DNA from: Leucogyrophana mollusca | Taxonomy: Eukaryota > Basidiomycota > Agaricomycetes > Boletales | Reading direction: 5' to 3' | Assembly: GCA_021014945.1 (NCBI GenBank) | Contig: MU266635.1 | Span: 1 to 28,467, forward strand | DNA length: 28,467 nt | Shown here: in pieces, positions 1-8,779 of the stretch | Position numbering within the stretch: the first letter of the stretch is position 1 | Layout: every line of letters begins with the position of its first letter | Translations under genes and position numbers: made by a program | The notes under the pieces: generated by a model | Told to the model about the DNA's origin: nothing | The model's input: only the letters and a program-made list of their open reading frames with translations | The model's database searches: none

Positions 1-134
1 TCGACGGGCGAGAACTCAGTACACGAATATAAAGTACCTAGAGAGAAATGAATAGTATCTAGGGACTATCAGTAAAAGTAAGATATGTTCGAGAAAGGGG
101 GAAACTCACATCTCAGTTTCGACGGGCGAGAACT
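1..134. repeat. Direct repeat pair at window start
   Basis: The 16-base string tcgacgggcgagaact occurs at 1-16 and again at 119-134. The second copy lies in the loop and right arm of a hairpin (108-141). The first copy is cut by the window edge, so its left arm cannot be seen. Between the copies is AT-rich, non-coding sequence. No gene is supported in 1-477. An 11-bp tandem (gataatcagta / gataatcagtc, 185-206) is the only other repeat there. The family is unknown; it may be a decayed mobile-element end. Confidence 0.6.
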
Positions 135-141
135 GAGATGT
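108..141. repeat. Perfect 11-bp inverted repeat (hairpin)
   Basis: The arms acatctcagtt (108-118) and aactgagatgt (131-141) are perfect reverse complements around a 12-nt loop that carries the repeated string tcgacgggcgag. No T-run follows, so it does not look like a Pol III terminator. It could be a transposon end or a regulatory palindrome. Confidence 0.6.
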
Positions 142-477
142 TGAATGCTACGGGCTAGCTTTTAAGGTCGGCGGCTCGGCCGTCGATAATCAGTAGATAA
201 TCAGTCGAGTCATAAAATTGTAAGTACGGAGAGAAAAGTGGGTCGAAGAGGAATGGACGAACGAATAGCGCCGAACGGCGCCGAACACTTTGCGCTGTCT
301 GGCTTGATACTCCAACACTGAGGACCACACTCTCCATACCGTCCTGTAGACCAAGTCTGCCACAAGGCTGTGCAAAGATATCAACGGAACACCTAACGGG
401 GACCTCATGTCAACCACACCCATTCCGCACAAGGAACGAATAGCCCGGCTTCTGTCCGCCCCCACTTCGAGGGCCGA

Positions 478-485
478 TATATAAA
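478..485 (+). promoter_or_regulatory. TATA box of the first secreted-protein gene
   Basis: TATATAAA lies 104 bp before the ATG at 589. The same element with the same flank (acttcga..gccgatatata) is kept in front of the paralogue, which supports a functional core promoter. The transcription start is not determined. Confidence 0.6.
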
Positions 486-588
486 CCCCCTATGCGCACC
501 GTACCCCCAACTACCGCGAAAGTCTAACTTTCTTGCCGTGCTTGCTCGATCCACAGTTACCCTGTACTCAGTTATACAGATCAAAGCG

Positions 589-1109
589 ATGTATCTCAAG
601 ACGGCCTTCAGTATCGTTGTCTGCTTTCTGGTCGCTGCACTCGCACATGCCAAGTGCAGTCTCTCCGACAATCACTCGTCTGACTGGGTAGTGGACATGT
701 ACGAAGCAACCGATTGGTAAGTTTCCACTCCAAGCTTTCGGAATCCTTATTTATGACATCTTACAGCCTGCCAGGATCCAGTGCTAAGAGTAAAGCCCAC
801 CATTCTGGCAACCTCGATCCCGAATATTATTGCAGTGGTTGCTACACACTCCCGTCTCCGCTCAAAAGTCATGTGGAATCGATCGTTTATACGGCCAACG
901 CCGGCAACTACATGGCGATGTGGCTCTATAGTAGCTCCAATTGCACCGGCTGGTCTCTTGGTATGTGTCAATTTCAGTAGCCGGCCCACCCAACTTACTG
1001 CAACCCTCCAGGTGAATATCATGGCAGTGAGATCTGGAACAGTACACCCTCAGAATTGTACAAGACGGCCTCGTTCGAAGTTTGCCTGGCAGACAAGGCT
1101 GGACCATGA
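589..1109 (+). CDS. Small secreted cysteine-rich protein, copy 1 (139 aa)
   Basis: Three exons: 589-716, 767-960 and 1012-1109, with introns of 50 and 51 nt (GTAAGT..ACAG and GTATGT..CCAG). The 420-nt reading frame closes with TGA at 1107. Residues 1-21 (MYLKTAFSIVVCFLVAALAH and the next Ala) form a signal peptide. The mature chain starts KCSLSDNH and has six cysteines, all kept in the paralogue at 8052. I do not recognise a catalytic motif or a family. Size, secretion and paired cysteines fit an effector-like or surface small secreted protein, which is inference only. Splicing is supported by the identical intron positions and frame in copy 2. A LINE is inserted 74 bp downstream of the stop codon, so its transcript must now end in, or run into, the element. 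Confidence 0.8.
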
Positions 1110-1170
1110 GACGTACGGTGGCAGGTATGCGAGCAGAAGTTTGTATTGACTCTCTGAGACAATGTATTAC

Positions 1171-1183
1171 AAGTACGTCTAGA
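1171..1183 (+). repeat. Left target-site duplication of the LINE
   Basis: aagtacgtctaga is repeated exactly at 7471-7483, after the poly(A) tract. The paralogous unoccupied site in copy 2 reads aactacgtctggg at 8629-8641, directly followed by the same flank (ctac.tggattgaga). This fixes the insertion point. Confidence 0.9.
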
Positions 1184-1331
1184 ATAAACTTCCTTTCTCG
1201 GCGACCACCACCATCAACATCCGTGGCCACACCTCAAGACACAATAACGAGCTCAATCCTGCTGCTTAATAGATTATAAACCTCTGCTTGAGTCTTTTGA
1301 TAGTCCTAGAACACAAACCAAAAGAATTAGA

Positions 1332-3197
1332 ATGGCCATAGGCAACGCAGGGACGTTACCTATAGCCACCACCACGGCCTCACAACGTGGAGGACGCAGA
1401 ACCACGGCGTCCAAACCTCTGCTAGCAATCAGCAGAACCAAAGCTGAACTTATTAATAGTCCCATGACCTCGACAGAAGCCATTGATGTGCAATCATCGA
1501 AGAAGCTTCTCGCCACCCACGGCCTAATCCTCCCCGAGGAAACAGACACGGCGAATACTCTCATCACGGCCCTTCTGGAATTCACTGCCTCCGCCAATCT
1601 GGGCGCTACTCACACAGACATCCTCCGAGCACTAGCCATAATGCTCGACACATCCACGATGGAAGCAACCACGACTGCGACAAACGTAACGGTCGAAGCT
1701 CTCCTTAGCGGCCCCATGGAACAATTCGGGGAAAGGATTAAAGAGTTGAAAGAAGCGACAGAGATGCAGAAAGCAGAGCTATCAAGCCTGAGATCTGAGG
1801 TGCGTGACCAGCTTAACGAATCGGCCGACACGATTGCAAAGACTGCGGATCGCGCTGCGCATGCAGTCAACGAGTTAGCACTGGAAAGAGAGAACGCACA
1901 TGAGAAACCACAGACATACGCGTTAGCCGCTAAGGCCAAACAGTATGCCCCACCTATGATAGCTAAAGTCTTAGCGAAAGGAGAGGCGCAAACACGCCAA
2001 ATCCTGGTGGATAGGCGGTCTCTAGCTGGGTCTAACGGACTCAAAGACCTATCAGAAGCGGAGCTCGTCAAGAAGGCTTCCCTCGCCTTAGAACTGCTAG
2101 CTAACAGCGGGACACCGTCCCCCGAGGGTGCTACCTTCTTATCTGTCAGGAAACTCAAACACGGTGCGGCCCTCTACGAGCTAGAGAGCGTAGCAACGGC
2201 CAAATGGCTCAACCAGCCCGCCAACCGAAGGGGATTCTTGGAGCATTTCGGTGCAGATTCGATCATCCGTGACCGAACCTTCCAGGTCATAGTCGAATAC
2301 GTGCCAACAACCTTCGACCCAGACTCGGGAGCAACAATAGCCGAAGTGGAGAAAAACAGTGGCCTAGAAGCCGGATCGATCTCCAAAGCTAGATACGTCA
2401 AACCCCTCAACCGCAGACGGCCAGGACAGAGGACGGCTCACGCCATCCTTACCTTCAAGTCTCGGGAAGACGCCAACCACGCAATAGAGCAGGGCCTCAG
2501 CATTGAAGGCAGGAAAGTATACGCACGCAAACTCCTACCTGAACCGACCAGGTGTCTCAAGTGCCAATCGCTAGCAGGGGACCACGTTGCCGCAGACTGC
2601 CCCCAGGAACAAGACACCTGCGGCACATGTGGGGCGGAACATCGCACCGCAAGCTGTGGAATCACCGACGTGGACCTTTACTACTGCGCCAACTGCAAAG
2701 ACCACTGCGGCCATGCATCATGGAGCCGAGAATGCCCTGTGTTCATCGAACGGTTTAGACGTCACCAGGCGCGCTCAGAGGACGTACAATACAGGTACTA
2801 TCCCACCAATGACCCCAAGACATGGGAAACCAGAACCACGCAGTCGGAACAATGGATCGACACGCAATCTCTTGACGCCTGGCAACAACCACCAGCGCCC
2901 ACGCAGAACCTCAACACCCACTATGGTGACACGAACCACACGTGGAAGAAGGTAACACGGCGCAAAGAAAAGCAACCAGAGAGGTCGCAGCCCCAGCAGA
3001 ACCCCAACCGAATCCCAGTTCGACAAACGCGTCTTACGGATAACAACCGCTGGACGCAGGCCGCCAGCCAGAACCTCCCTGGTACCGACAATGGCCCGAT
3101 GCCCTCCAGCAACGCCACGCTCCAACGCTCCCCTCCCAGCAACTCGACCCCGTCAGCGCCCACCTCTCCCTCGCAAACGTCATCATCATGCCTGTAA
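1332..3197 (+). CDS. LINE ORF1: nucleic-acid-binding gag-like protein (621 aa)
   Basis: ORF1 proteins of LINEs bind element RNA and chaperone it in the RNP. The N-terminal third is Ala/Thr/Ser-rich. A charged, probably coiled-coil stretch follows at about residues 135-190 (repeated EIKEL/KAELSSL-like heptads). An RRM-like or otherwise conserved middle region comes next. Three zinc knuckles begin at residue 408: CX2CX6HX4C, CX2CX3HX4C and CX2CX5HX6C. The tail is Pro/Gln/Ser-rich and basic, ending at TAA 3195. The start ATG at 1332 has an A at -3 and is the first long in-frame start after the leader. The last 10 bases overlap ORF2 in another frame. No internal stop or frameshift is seen. Confidence 0.88.
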   Translation: MAIGNAGTLPIATTTASQRGGRRTTASKPLLAISRTKAELINSPMTSTEAIDVQSSKKLLATHGLILPEETDTANTLITALLEFTASANLGATHTDILRALAIMLDTSTMEATTTATNVTVEALLSGPMEQFGERIKELKEATEMQKAELSSLRSEVRDQLNESADTIAKTADRAAHAVNELALERENAHEKPQTYALAAKAKQYAPPMIAKVLAKGEAQTRQILVDRRSLAGSNGLKDLSEAELVKKASLALELLANSGTPSPEGATFLSVRKLKHGAALYELESVATAKWLNQPANRRGFLEHFGADSIIRDRTFQVIVEYVPTTFDPDSGATIAEVEKNSGLEAGSISKARYVKPLNRRRPGQRTAHAILTFKSREDANHAIEQGLSIEGRKVYARKLLPEPTRCLKCQSLAGDHVAADCPQEQDTCGTCGAEHRTASCGITDVDLYYCANCKDHCGHASWSRECPVFIERFRRHQARSEDVQYRYYPTNDPKTWETRTTQSEQWIDTQSLDAWQQPPAPTQNLNTHYGDTNHTWKKVTRRKEKQPERSQPQQNPNRIPVRQTRLTDNNRWTQAASQNLPGTDNGPMPSSNATLQRSPPSNSTPSAPTSPSQTSSSCL

Positions 3198-6100
3198 ACC
3201 ATAATAATCCCAATCCCCCCACGGAACTCCGCGTATGGCAACAAAATCTACGAAAGTCCCAAGCCGCACAAGAAGACTTCCTCAAAGACCTCAGTCCAGA
3301 CTTATACGACGTAGCCGCCATACAGGAGCCCCATCTCAACTTTGTAAACCTAGCCCCGGTCCCCGCCAGCCACTGGACAACCGTGTACCCTACCTGCCAC
3401 AACGTAAATAACGCCGACCGCACCCAATCCCTGATACTTGTTAGTAAACGACTCTCAAAAAACAACTGGCATATCATTCCGCTCGACAATCCTAACGTAA
3501 CAGCCATCGAGATCAAGGGGGGCGCGGGGCGAACCCGCATATACAATATTTATAATGCCTGCGACCACTCACGCACACTCACGTTCCTGGACGACCACAT
3601 GAAAGCAGAACACGAAGCAAGTGAACAACGCATAGCAGGAGGCGCCCGAAGGGAGGAAGAACACTGCCATATAATATGGCTAGGAGATTTTAATCGCCAT
3701 CACCCGGCGTGGGACGACGTTGAAACTAACAGCCACCTTTTTACACCAGCCAACCTCGAGGCAGCGGACACGCTGATCAGTCTCCTAGCGGAGTACAGCC
3801 TCGACATGGTCTTGCCAGAAGGGATCCCCACGCTGGAAGTGTCGAGTACGAAAAACCTAACACGCCCAGACAACGTGTTCTGCTCACCTGAAATTCGTGA
3901 CTCCTTTATTAAATGCACGGTAGTACGCGAGATGCGCCCTGTTGTCACTGATCACTTCCCCATCCTTAGTACCATCGACCTCAACCCTGAACGCACGCGC
4001 TTCATACCAAAGCCAAACTTCAAAAACGCGGACTGGGAGCAATTCAAAGAAAAGATGGAAGAAGCCCTGGAGAACACTCCCCCGCCGACGGAGATTACCT
4101 CGCGGCAACAGTTCGACAACGCTCTCGCATCACTTACGACTCTCATATCTAACCTCATCGACGACCACATCCCCAAAACCAAACCTTCTCCATACGCCAA
4201 ACGTTGGTGGACGCCTCAACTCAGCGAGGAAAAGAAAGAACTTAACCGGCTCAGCATGAAAGCTCACAGACTAGAGGCGCACCGAGACGACCCCATTCAC
4301 GAGGAGTTTAGAGTGGCAAGGAACAAGTTCGCAGAGAGCATAAAGAAAGCGAAGGAAGAACATTGGGTAGAGTATCTCGAGCAGGTCACGATAGGTAATA
4401 TGTGGACCGTCCACAAGTACTTGACCAGCGAACCAGCTGAACAAGTACGCTCCCGCATCCCGACGCTGAAGGCGCCGGGGGAGAACGCCCCTCACAACGG
4501 GCCGCAGGACAACGCTCGCAAGAGCGAACTGCTATATAACACCTTCTTTAGGGGGGAGCCGGATGGCGCTAGCGCAGCCCCGGACCAACAATACCCTCCC
4601 CCAGTCTGTTCTTTTGTAAATATTACTAACGCACAGATCCATCGAGCCATTAAAAAGCTCGCGCCTTACAAGGCACCCGGCCCTAACGGGGTCAGTAATT
4701 CTGTGTTCACCCATACGGCAGATCTCTTGGTCCCATACTTGGGGCCAATATTCCGTGCTACGTTTACTCTACAGGTATACCCCGAACAATGGAAGCACTC
4801 CGCGACCATAGTTCTCCGCAAGCCGGGCCGCCCCGACTACAGCCTCCCAAAGGCGTACCGGCCCATCACGCTGCTGGACACTATGGCAAAGATCCTGTCC
4901 TCGTGTGTGGCGGATGACTTGGTATACATAGCCGAGCAGCACAACCTCCTCCCGAACACACACTTCGGAGGGCGCCCGGGACGCTCCACGGTTGATTCCC
5001 TACACCTCCTTACAAAGTTTATCCATGATTCGTGGGCTCATAATACTGACCGTTTTGTTTCCCTATTATTTCTAGACGTTAAGGCAGCGTTCCCGAGCGT
5101 TGTGATCCCACGACTGCTGCACAACCTACGCAAACGAGGAATACCAAAAGAATACATAGATTGGTTGGAACGCCGCCTAGACAACAGAACAACATCGCTC
5201 TTCTTCGACGACCATCAATCTAACGTCTTTGGAGTGCCGAGCGGTATAGACCAAGGCTGCCCACTATCCGTAATCTTATTCCTATTCTACAACGCCGACC
5301 TCCTCGACATCGCCAACATCAAAACCGGAACACTAAGCTTAGGATTCATAGACGACGTGGGACTGGCTGCGAGGGGGAAGAGTTTCGAAGAGGCAAACGA
5401 GAAGCTGAAGGAGATGATGGAGAGGCGTGGGGGGGCTTTAGACTGGAGCAGGGACCATCACTCGGAATTCGAACTAGACAAGACAGCGCTACTATGCGTC
5501 GCCCGCGGGCGGGTACCGGACCCCCAAGGGGGAAAGCAAATACCGGTCCCGCGAGTCCCCATCACCATCCGGGGACACCGCATCATGCCCAGCACAACAC
5601 ACCGCTTCCTGGGTGTCATCATCGACGACGAACTACGATTCAAGGAGCACGCAAATTACGCGCTAGCAAAAGGAACAAAGTATATATTAGCATGCGGTAG
5701 AATGGCGAAGCCGACAAGGGGAATCAAGGCAAGAGTGGTGAAAAGGTTGTACGAAGGTGTAGTGGTACCGAAGATGCTGTACGCGGCGGATATATGGTGC
5801 GCAGAGCTGTTGAAAAGAGGGAGGGGCAGGAGAGCGGACGTCAGGGTGGCAAGAGGAAACGCGAGAAGAATGGCCAGGGTACAAAGAATAGCGGCATCGT
5901 TAATCACCGGCGGAATGCGCACGACGGCGACCGACCTCCTCGATGCACACGCCAACCTCCTCCCATTCCAGCAACTCCTGCGGAAAGTATGCTATCGAAA
6001 CGTCCTACGAATGGCGACGCTGTCACAGAAACACCCGCTACGCAAGGGGTTAGTAGCGATCGAGAAGAGGAACAGAAAACAGCACAAGTCACCTCTACAC

Positions 6101-7207
6101 CACCTTCTCCAGGAATTCGGGATCGTACCGTCAAAGGTAGAGTCAATCGACCCCATCCGACACTTCCCGAAATGGGAACCAGACGTCAGCATACACATCG
6201 CGAAGGACAACGCAACGGCGCTGATAGAAGACATAACGGCGGAAGAAGATGTTAGGGTGTACTCGGATGGGTCGGCGGTTGACGGGGGAGTCGGAGGGGC
6301 AGCTGTGCTGATGAAGGACGGGCGAGAGGCGAGCGAGCTGAGGTTTTATCTAGGATCGGATGAAGAACACACGGTTTACGAGGGCGAGATCGTCGGGATG
6401 ATACTGGCGGTGGAATTGCTGAAGAGGGAACGGCGCGGAGGGACGTTTGCACTAGGAGTGGACAATCAGGCGGCAATAAGGGCGGCAACGGCGTTCGCAT
6501 CAGGTCCGGGACACTACCTCATGGACTCCTTCCACGATGGGCTGAGGGAACTCCTCCCTGACGACGACGGACGAAGACTGGTGATCAGATGGACTCCTGG
6601 ACATATTGGCATCGAGGGGAACGAGCTCGCAGACGCTAGAGCAAAAGAGGCAGCCAGGGGACGCTCCAGCGAAGGCGAACACTTACCAAAGACCCTAACA
6701 ACACGGCGACGCGAGCCAATAATCCTCCCGCAGAGTAAATCAGCACTCAGACAACAATTTAACAAACGCATCCGAGACGAGGCAAAGCAGATCATGATCC
6801 AATCGCCACGATACCCCCTGCTCCATAGGATCGACCCAAAAGCCCCATCAAAACACTTCATGGACATCGCCGACACGCTCCCCCGTAAACATGCCAGTCT
6901 CCTAGTCCAGCTGCGCACCGGCCACGCACCGCTAAACAAACATCTGCACAGGATAAACAGATCCCCAACACCGCTGTGTCCAGAATGCCAGTTAGCTGAC
7001 GAAACCGTCCATCACTTGATCCTCACGTGCCCGGGACACACACGCGCGCGCTACACGCTGCTCGGGGAACTGGACCTCAACGCGCTGAACCTCCACTCAC
7101 TGCTCAATACCCCCACCAGCATACGCCCACTACTACGTTACATCGCTCGTACCAACCGCCTAGTTAACACTTTCGGCGACGTCAGCCTCCCCGACAAAGA
7201 CAACTGA
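3188..7207 (+). CDS. LINE ORF2: endonuclease / reverse transcriptase / RNase H polyprotein (1339 aa)
   Basis: It nicks the target and reverse-transcribes element RNA at the nick. APE-type endonuclease, residues ~14-265: WQQNL (N20), IQEPH (E47), WLGDFN (D167, N169) and TDH (D255-H256). Reverse transcriptase, ~470-800: AYRPITLLD, LFLDVKAAFPSV, IDQGCPLS and the catalytic FIDD box (720-723, a variant of FADD). RNase H, ~1022-1150: VYSDGSA (D1027), YEGEIVGM, VDNQAA and WTPGHIGIEGNELAD. The C-terminal zinc motif starts at C1264 (CPEC, then HH and a final C). All catalytic residues I can place are present and there is no stop, so the protein could be active. Its ATG lies inside the end of ORF1, so translation probably needs reinitiation or frameshifting. 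Confidence 0.93.
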   Translation: MPVNHNNPNPPTELRVWQQNLRKSQAAQEDFLKDLSPDLYDVAAIQEPHLNFVNLAPVPASHWTTVYPTCHNVNNADRTQSLILVSKRLSKNNWHIIPLDNPNVTAIEIKGGAGRTRIYNIYNACDHSRTLTFLDDHMKAEHEASEQRIAGGARREEEHCHIIWLGDFNRHHPAWDDVETNSHLFTPANLEAADTLISLLAEYSLDMVLPEGIPTLEVSSTKNLTRPDNVFCSPEIRDSFIKCTVVREMRPVVTDHFPILSTIDLNPERTRFIPKPNFKNADWEQFKEKMEEALENTPPPTEITSRQQFDNALASLTTLISNLIDDHIPKTKPSPYAKRWWTPQLSEEKKELNRLSMKAHRLEAHRDDPIHEEFRVARNKFAESIKKAKEEHWVEYLEQVTIGNMWTVHKYLTSEPAEQVRSRIPTLKAPGENAPHNGPQDNARKSELLYNTFFRGEPDGASAAPDQQYPPPVCSFVNITNAQIHRAIKKLAPYKAPGPNGVSNSVFTHTADLLVPYLGPIFRATFTLQVYPEQWKHSATIVLRKPGRPDYSLPKAYRPITLLDTMAKILSSCVADDLVYIAEQHNLLPNTHFGGRPGRSTVDSLHLLTKFIHDSWAHNTDRFVSLLFLDVKAAFPSVVIPRLLHNLRKRGIPKEYIDWLERRLDNRTTSLFFDDHQSNVFGVPSGIDQGCPLSVILFLFYNADLLDIANIKTGTLSLGFIDDVGLAARGKSFEEANEKLKEMMERRGGALDWSRDHHSEFELDKTALLCVARGRVPDPQGGKQIPVPRVPITIRGHRIMPSTTHRFLGVIIDDELRFKEHANYALAKGTKYILACGRMAKPTRGIKARVVKRLYEGVVVPKMLYAADIWCAELLKRGRGRRADVRVARGNARRMARVQRIAASLITGGMRTTATDLLDAHANLLPFQQLLRKVCYRNVLRMATLSQKHPLRKGLVAIEKRNRKQHKSPLHHLLQEFGIVPSKVESIDPIRHFPKWEPDVSIHIAKDNATALIEDITAEEDVRVYSDGSAVDGGVGGAAVLMKDGREASELRFYLGSDEEHTVYEGEIVGMILAVELLKRERRGGTFALGVDNQAAIRAATAFASGPGHYLMDSFHDGLRELLPDDDGRRLVIRWTPGHIGIEGNELADARAKEAARGRSSEGEHLPKTLTTRRREPIILPQSKSALRQQFNKRIRDEAKQIMIQSPRYPLLHRIDPKAPSKHFMDIADTLPRKHASLLVQLRTGHAPLNKHLHRINRSPTPLCPECQLADETVHHLILTCPGHTRARYTLLGELDLNALNLHSLLNTPTSIRPLLRYIARTNRLVNTFGDVSLPDKDN

Positions 7208-7434
7208 AGGCCACATCTTGAAACAGAACCCCGCCGCAGACCCCCACTGAACGCTAAGCAACGCCACCAACCGACCATGATCATATGGACCACTTACGCC
7301 TAATACCAGGCCCCCCCCGCTCGACACCCCCGGGATTAGAGCCAATGGAAGCACTTAGATACGCACATACATAATCTACGATACAAAGTACATACAGCAT
7401 GTATTGTCTACCATAGGGCCACGCCCCAAAGGAC

Positions 7435-7472
7435 AATAAACGATGATTAAAAAAAAAAAAAAAAAAAAAAAA
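7435..7472 (+). terminator. LINE polyadenylation signal and A-tail
   Basis: AATAAA (7435-7440) lies 8 bases before an uninterrupted A-run at 7449-7472. This is the copied poly(A) tail of the mRNA that was retrotransposed. The last two A bases may belong to the target-site duplication. The 227 bp between the ORF2 stop (7207) and the signal is C-rich 3' UTR with no gene. Confidence 0.85.
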
Positions 7473-7483
7473 GTACGTCTAGA
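7471..7483 (+). repeat. Right target-site duplication of the LINE
   Basis: aagtacgtctaga is identical to 1171-1183. The interrupted 3' flank of the first secreted-protein gene resumes immediately after it and matches 8642 onward. Confidence 0.9.
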
Positions 7484-7592
7484 GCTACTCGGATTGAGAC
7501 GGCTCCAGTGACTTCCTGTGGCACTGTATTCTATACCAATGCACAAATGATTACGCTTCTGAAGGTATGGCTTCATATATGTGGCTCTAGTA

Positions 7593-7739
7593 TTTCACTC
7601 AAATCAGATTGTGTGGATTGACAGTCTTACCGCGACATCTGGCCTGCCACTCATGGCTCAGCTGTCACCGACTGGTCTGCTGGCACCACATGAGCTACGG
7701 TCCGTCCCGCTCCGACACTGTCTGTAATAGTTCGTACCT
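7593..7739. other. Spacer between the two duplication units
   Basis: This sequence has no counterpart beside the other copy and carries no gene I can support. It precedes the duplicated promoter of the second secreted-protein gene (7740-8051). An open frame starting near 7609 runs through that promoter and is out of frame with the gene, so I treat it as chance. Confidence 0.5.
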
Positions 7740-7936
7740 CCTGAGTACCTTTGAGTACTATACCCCCCATACTGCCCTGTGGGGATCAAGTGCCAATCTC
7801 AGTAGCTCCTACTCTGCCACAAGGCCGCGCAAAGATTTCAACGAAACTCTTACCAGAGACCTCATATTAACTACACCCGTTCCGCGGTCGCAAGGCACGA
7901 ATAGCATGACTTCCGTTCGCCCCACTTCGAAGCCGA

Positions 7937-7950
7937 TATATAATTATAAA
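7937..7950 (+). promoter_or_regulatory. TATA region of the second secreted-protein gene
   Basis: TATATAAT is followed directly by TTATAAA, about 102-115 bp before the ATG at 8052. Copy 1 has a single TATATAAA at the same place, so copy 2 seems to have gained a few bases that create a second TATA-like element. Confidence 0.55.
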
Positions 7951-8051
7951 CCCCTTATAAACACAACACCCCCAGCCATCGCGAAGGCCCAATTTTCTTG
8001 CCGTGCCTGCTTGATCCACGGCTCCTGTGCCCACTTGTACAGACCAAAACG

Positions 8052-8566
8052 ATGTATCTCAAGGCGGTCTTCAGTATCGTTATCTGCTTTCTAGCCGCTG
8101 CACTCGTACAGGCCAAGTGTAGTCTCTCCGACAATCACTCGGCCGACTGGGTAGTAGACATGTTCCAAGGAACTGATTGGTAAGTCTGCACCCCCAAGCC
8201 TTCGGAATCCTTACTCATGACATCTTACAGCTTTGCAAGCTCCAATCCAAAGAGTAAAGTCCATCATTATGGCGACCTCAGTCTCGATCATTATTGCAGT
8301 GCTTGCTACGCACTCCCATCTCCGCTCAAGGGTCGTGTAGATTCGATTGTCTATACGGCCAACGTTGGCACCTACATGGTGTTGCAGCTTTACAGTAGCT
8401 CCGATTGCACCGGCCACCCTCTTGGTATGTGTCAATTCTAGTAACCGACCCCCAAACTTACTGCGATCCTCTAGGTGAACGTCGTGGTTCTAAGATCTGG
8501 AACAGTACTCCCTCAGGCTGGTACAAGACGGCCTCGTTCAAAGTTTGCCTACCAGGCAAGTCATAA
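8052..8566 (+). CDS. Small secreted cysteine-rich protein, copy 2 (137 aa)
   Basis: Exons 8052-8179, 8231-8424 and 8475-8566, with introns of 51 and 50 nt at exactly the positions used in copy 1. Exons 1 and 2 have the same lengths as there (128 and 194 nt). The frame closes with TAA at 8564. Residues 1-21 are a signal peptide ending in LVQA; the mature protein starts KCSLSDNH. All six cysteines match copy 1 (one is made across the first splice junction). Differences cluster in the middle of the mature chain and at the C-terminus, while the blocks SDNHS.DWVVDM, LPSPLK, DSIVYTAN and IWNSTPS are held. The function is unknown; a secreted, probably disulfide-bonded protein is all that can be said. 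Confidence 0.8.
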
Positions 8567-8779
8567 CCGTGAGATAGTGGCAGATATACGAACAGATTTT
8601 GTATTGGCTCTCTGAGACAACGTTTCAGAACTACGTCTGGGCTACTTGGATTGAGATGACTTCAGTTATTTTCTGTGGTACTATATTCTATATCTATATC
8701 GATGCACAGATGATTATGCTACAAAAGGTATGGCCTAATCTATGTGGCTCTAGTGTTCGGGGCGGAACGAAAGCTGCCG

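Larger units (their letters stand above)
300..1183 (+). repeat. Tandem duplication unit, copy 1 (continues at 7484-7592)
   Basis: Promoter, all three exons, both introns and 3' flank of the first secreted-protein gene match 7740-8755 in the same order and orientation. The similarity resumes beyond the inserted retrotransposon, from 7484 to about 7592 (ending in gtggctctag), and then stops. The left limit is fuzzy, about 300-330. About 150 bp of unrelated DNA (7593-7740) separates the copies. Confidence 0.8.
1184..7472 (+). mobile_element. Full-length non-LTR retrotransposon (LINE) with APE, RT and RNase H
   Basis: The element is about 6.3 kb, in the same orientation as the host gene. Order: a 148-bp 5' leader, ORF1 (zinc knuckles), ORF2 (APE endonuclease, RT, RNase H, CCHC), a 3' UTR of about 240 bp, AATAAA at 7435 and an A-tract at 7449-7472. 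There are no LTRs. A perfect 13-bp target-site duplication flanks it. Both ORFs are open to full family length, so it looks recent and potentially autonomous. RNase H in ORF2 with zinc knuckles in ORF1 suggests the Tad/I-type group; the clade is not settled. The short leader may be complete or slightly truncated. Confidence 0.93.
7740..8755 (+). repeat. Tandem duplication unit, copy 2 (no LINE)
   Basis: It matches 300-1183 plus 7484-7592 across promoter, exons, introns and 3' flank. It ends at gtggctctag (about 8755), only 25 bp from the ancestral stop codon of the convergent glycosyltransferase gene. It keeps the unoccupied LINE target at 8629-8641. Coding similarity is about two thirds of residues by eye, so the duplication is not very recent. 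Confidence 0.8.

Noticed and set aside
183..300. Small minus-strand open frames at the left edge
   Set aside because: Short, mutually overlapping and repeat-associated.
5794..6255. Long alternative open frames inside LINE ORF2 and ORF1
   Set aside because: They overlap conserved APE, RT and RNase H coding in another frame and show no domain of their own; GC-rich codon bias explains them.
7609..8094. 161-codon open frame over the promoter of the second secreted-protein gene
   Set aside because: It runs through the TATA box and into exon 1 out of frame, has no counterpart in copy 1 and lacks any domain.
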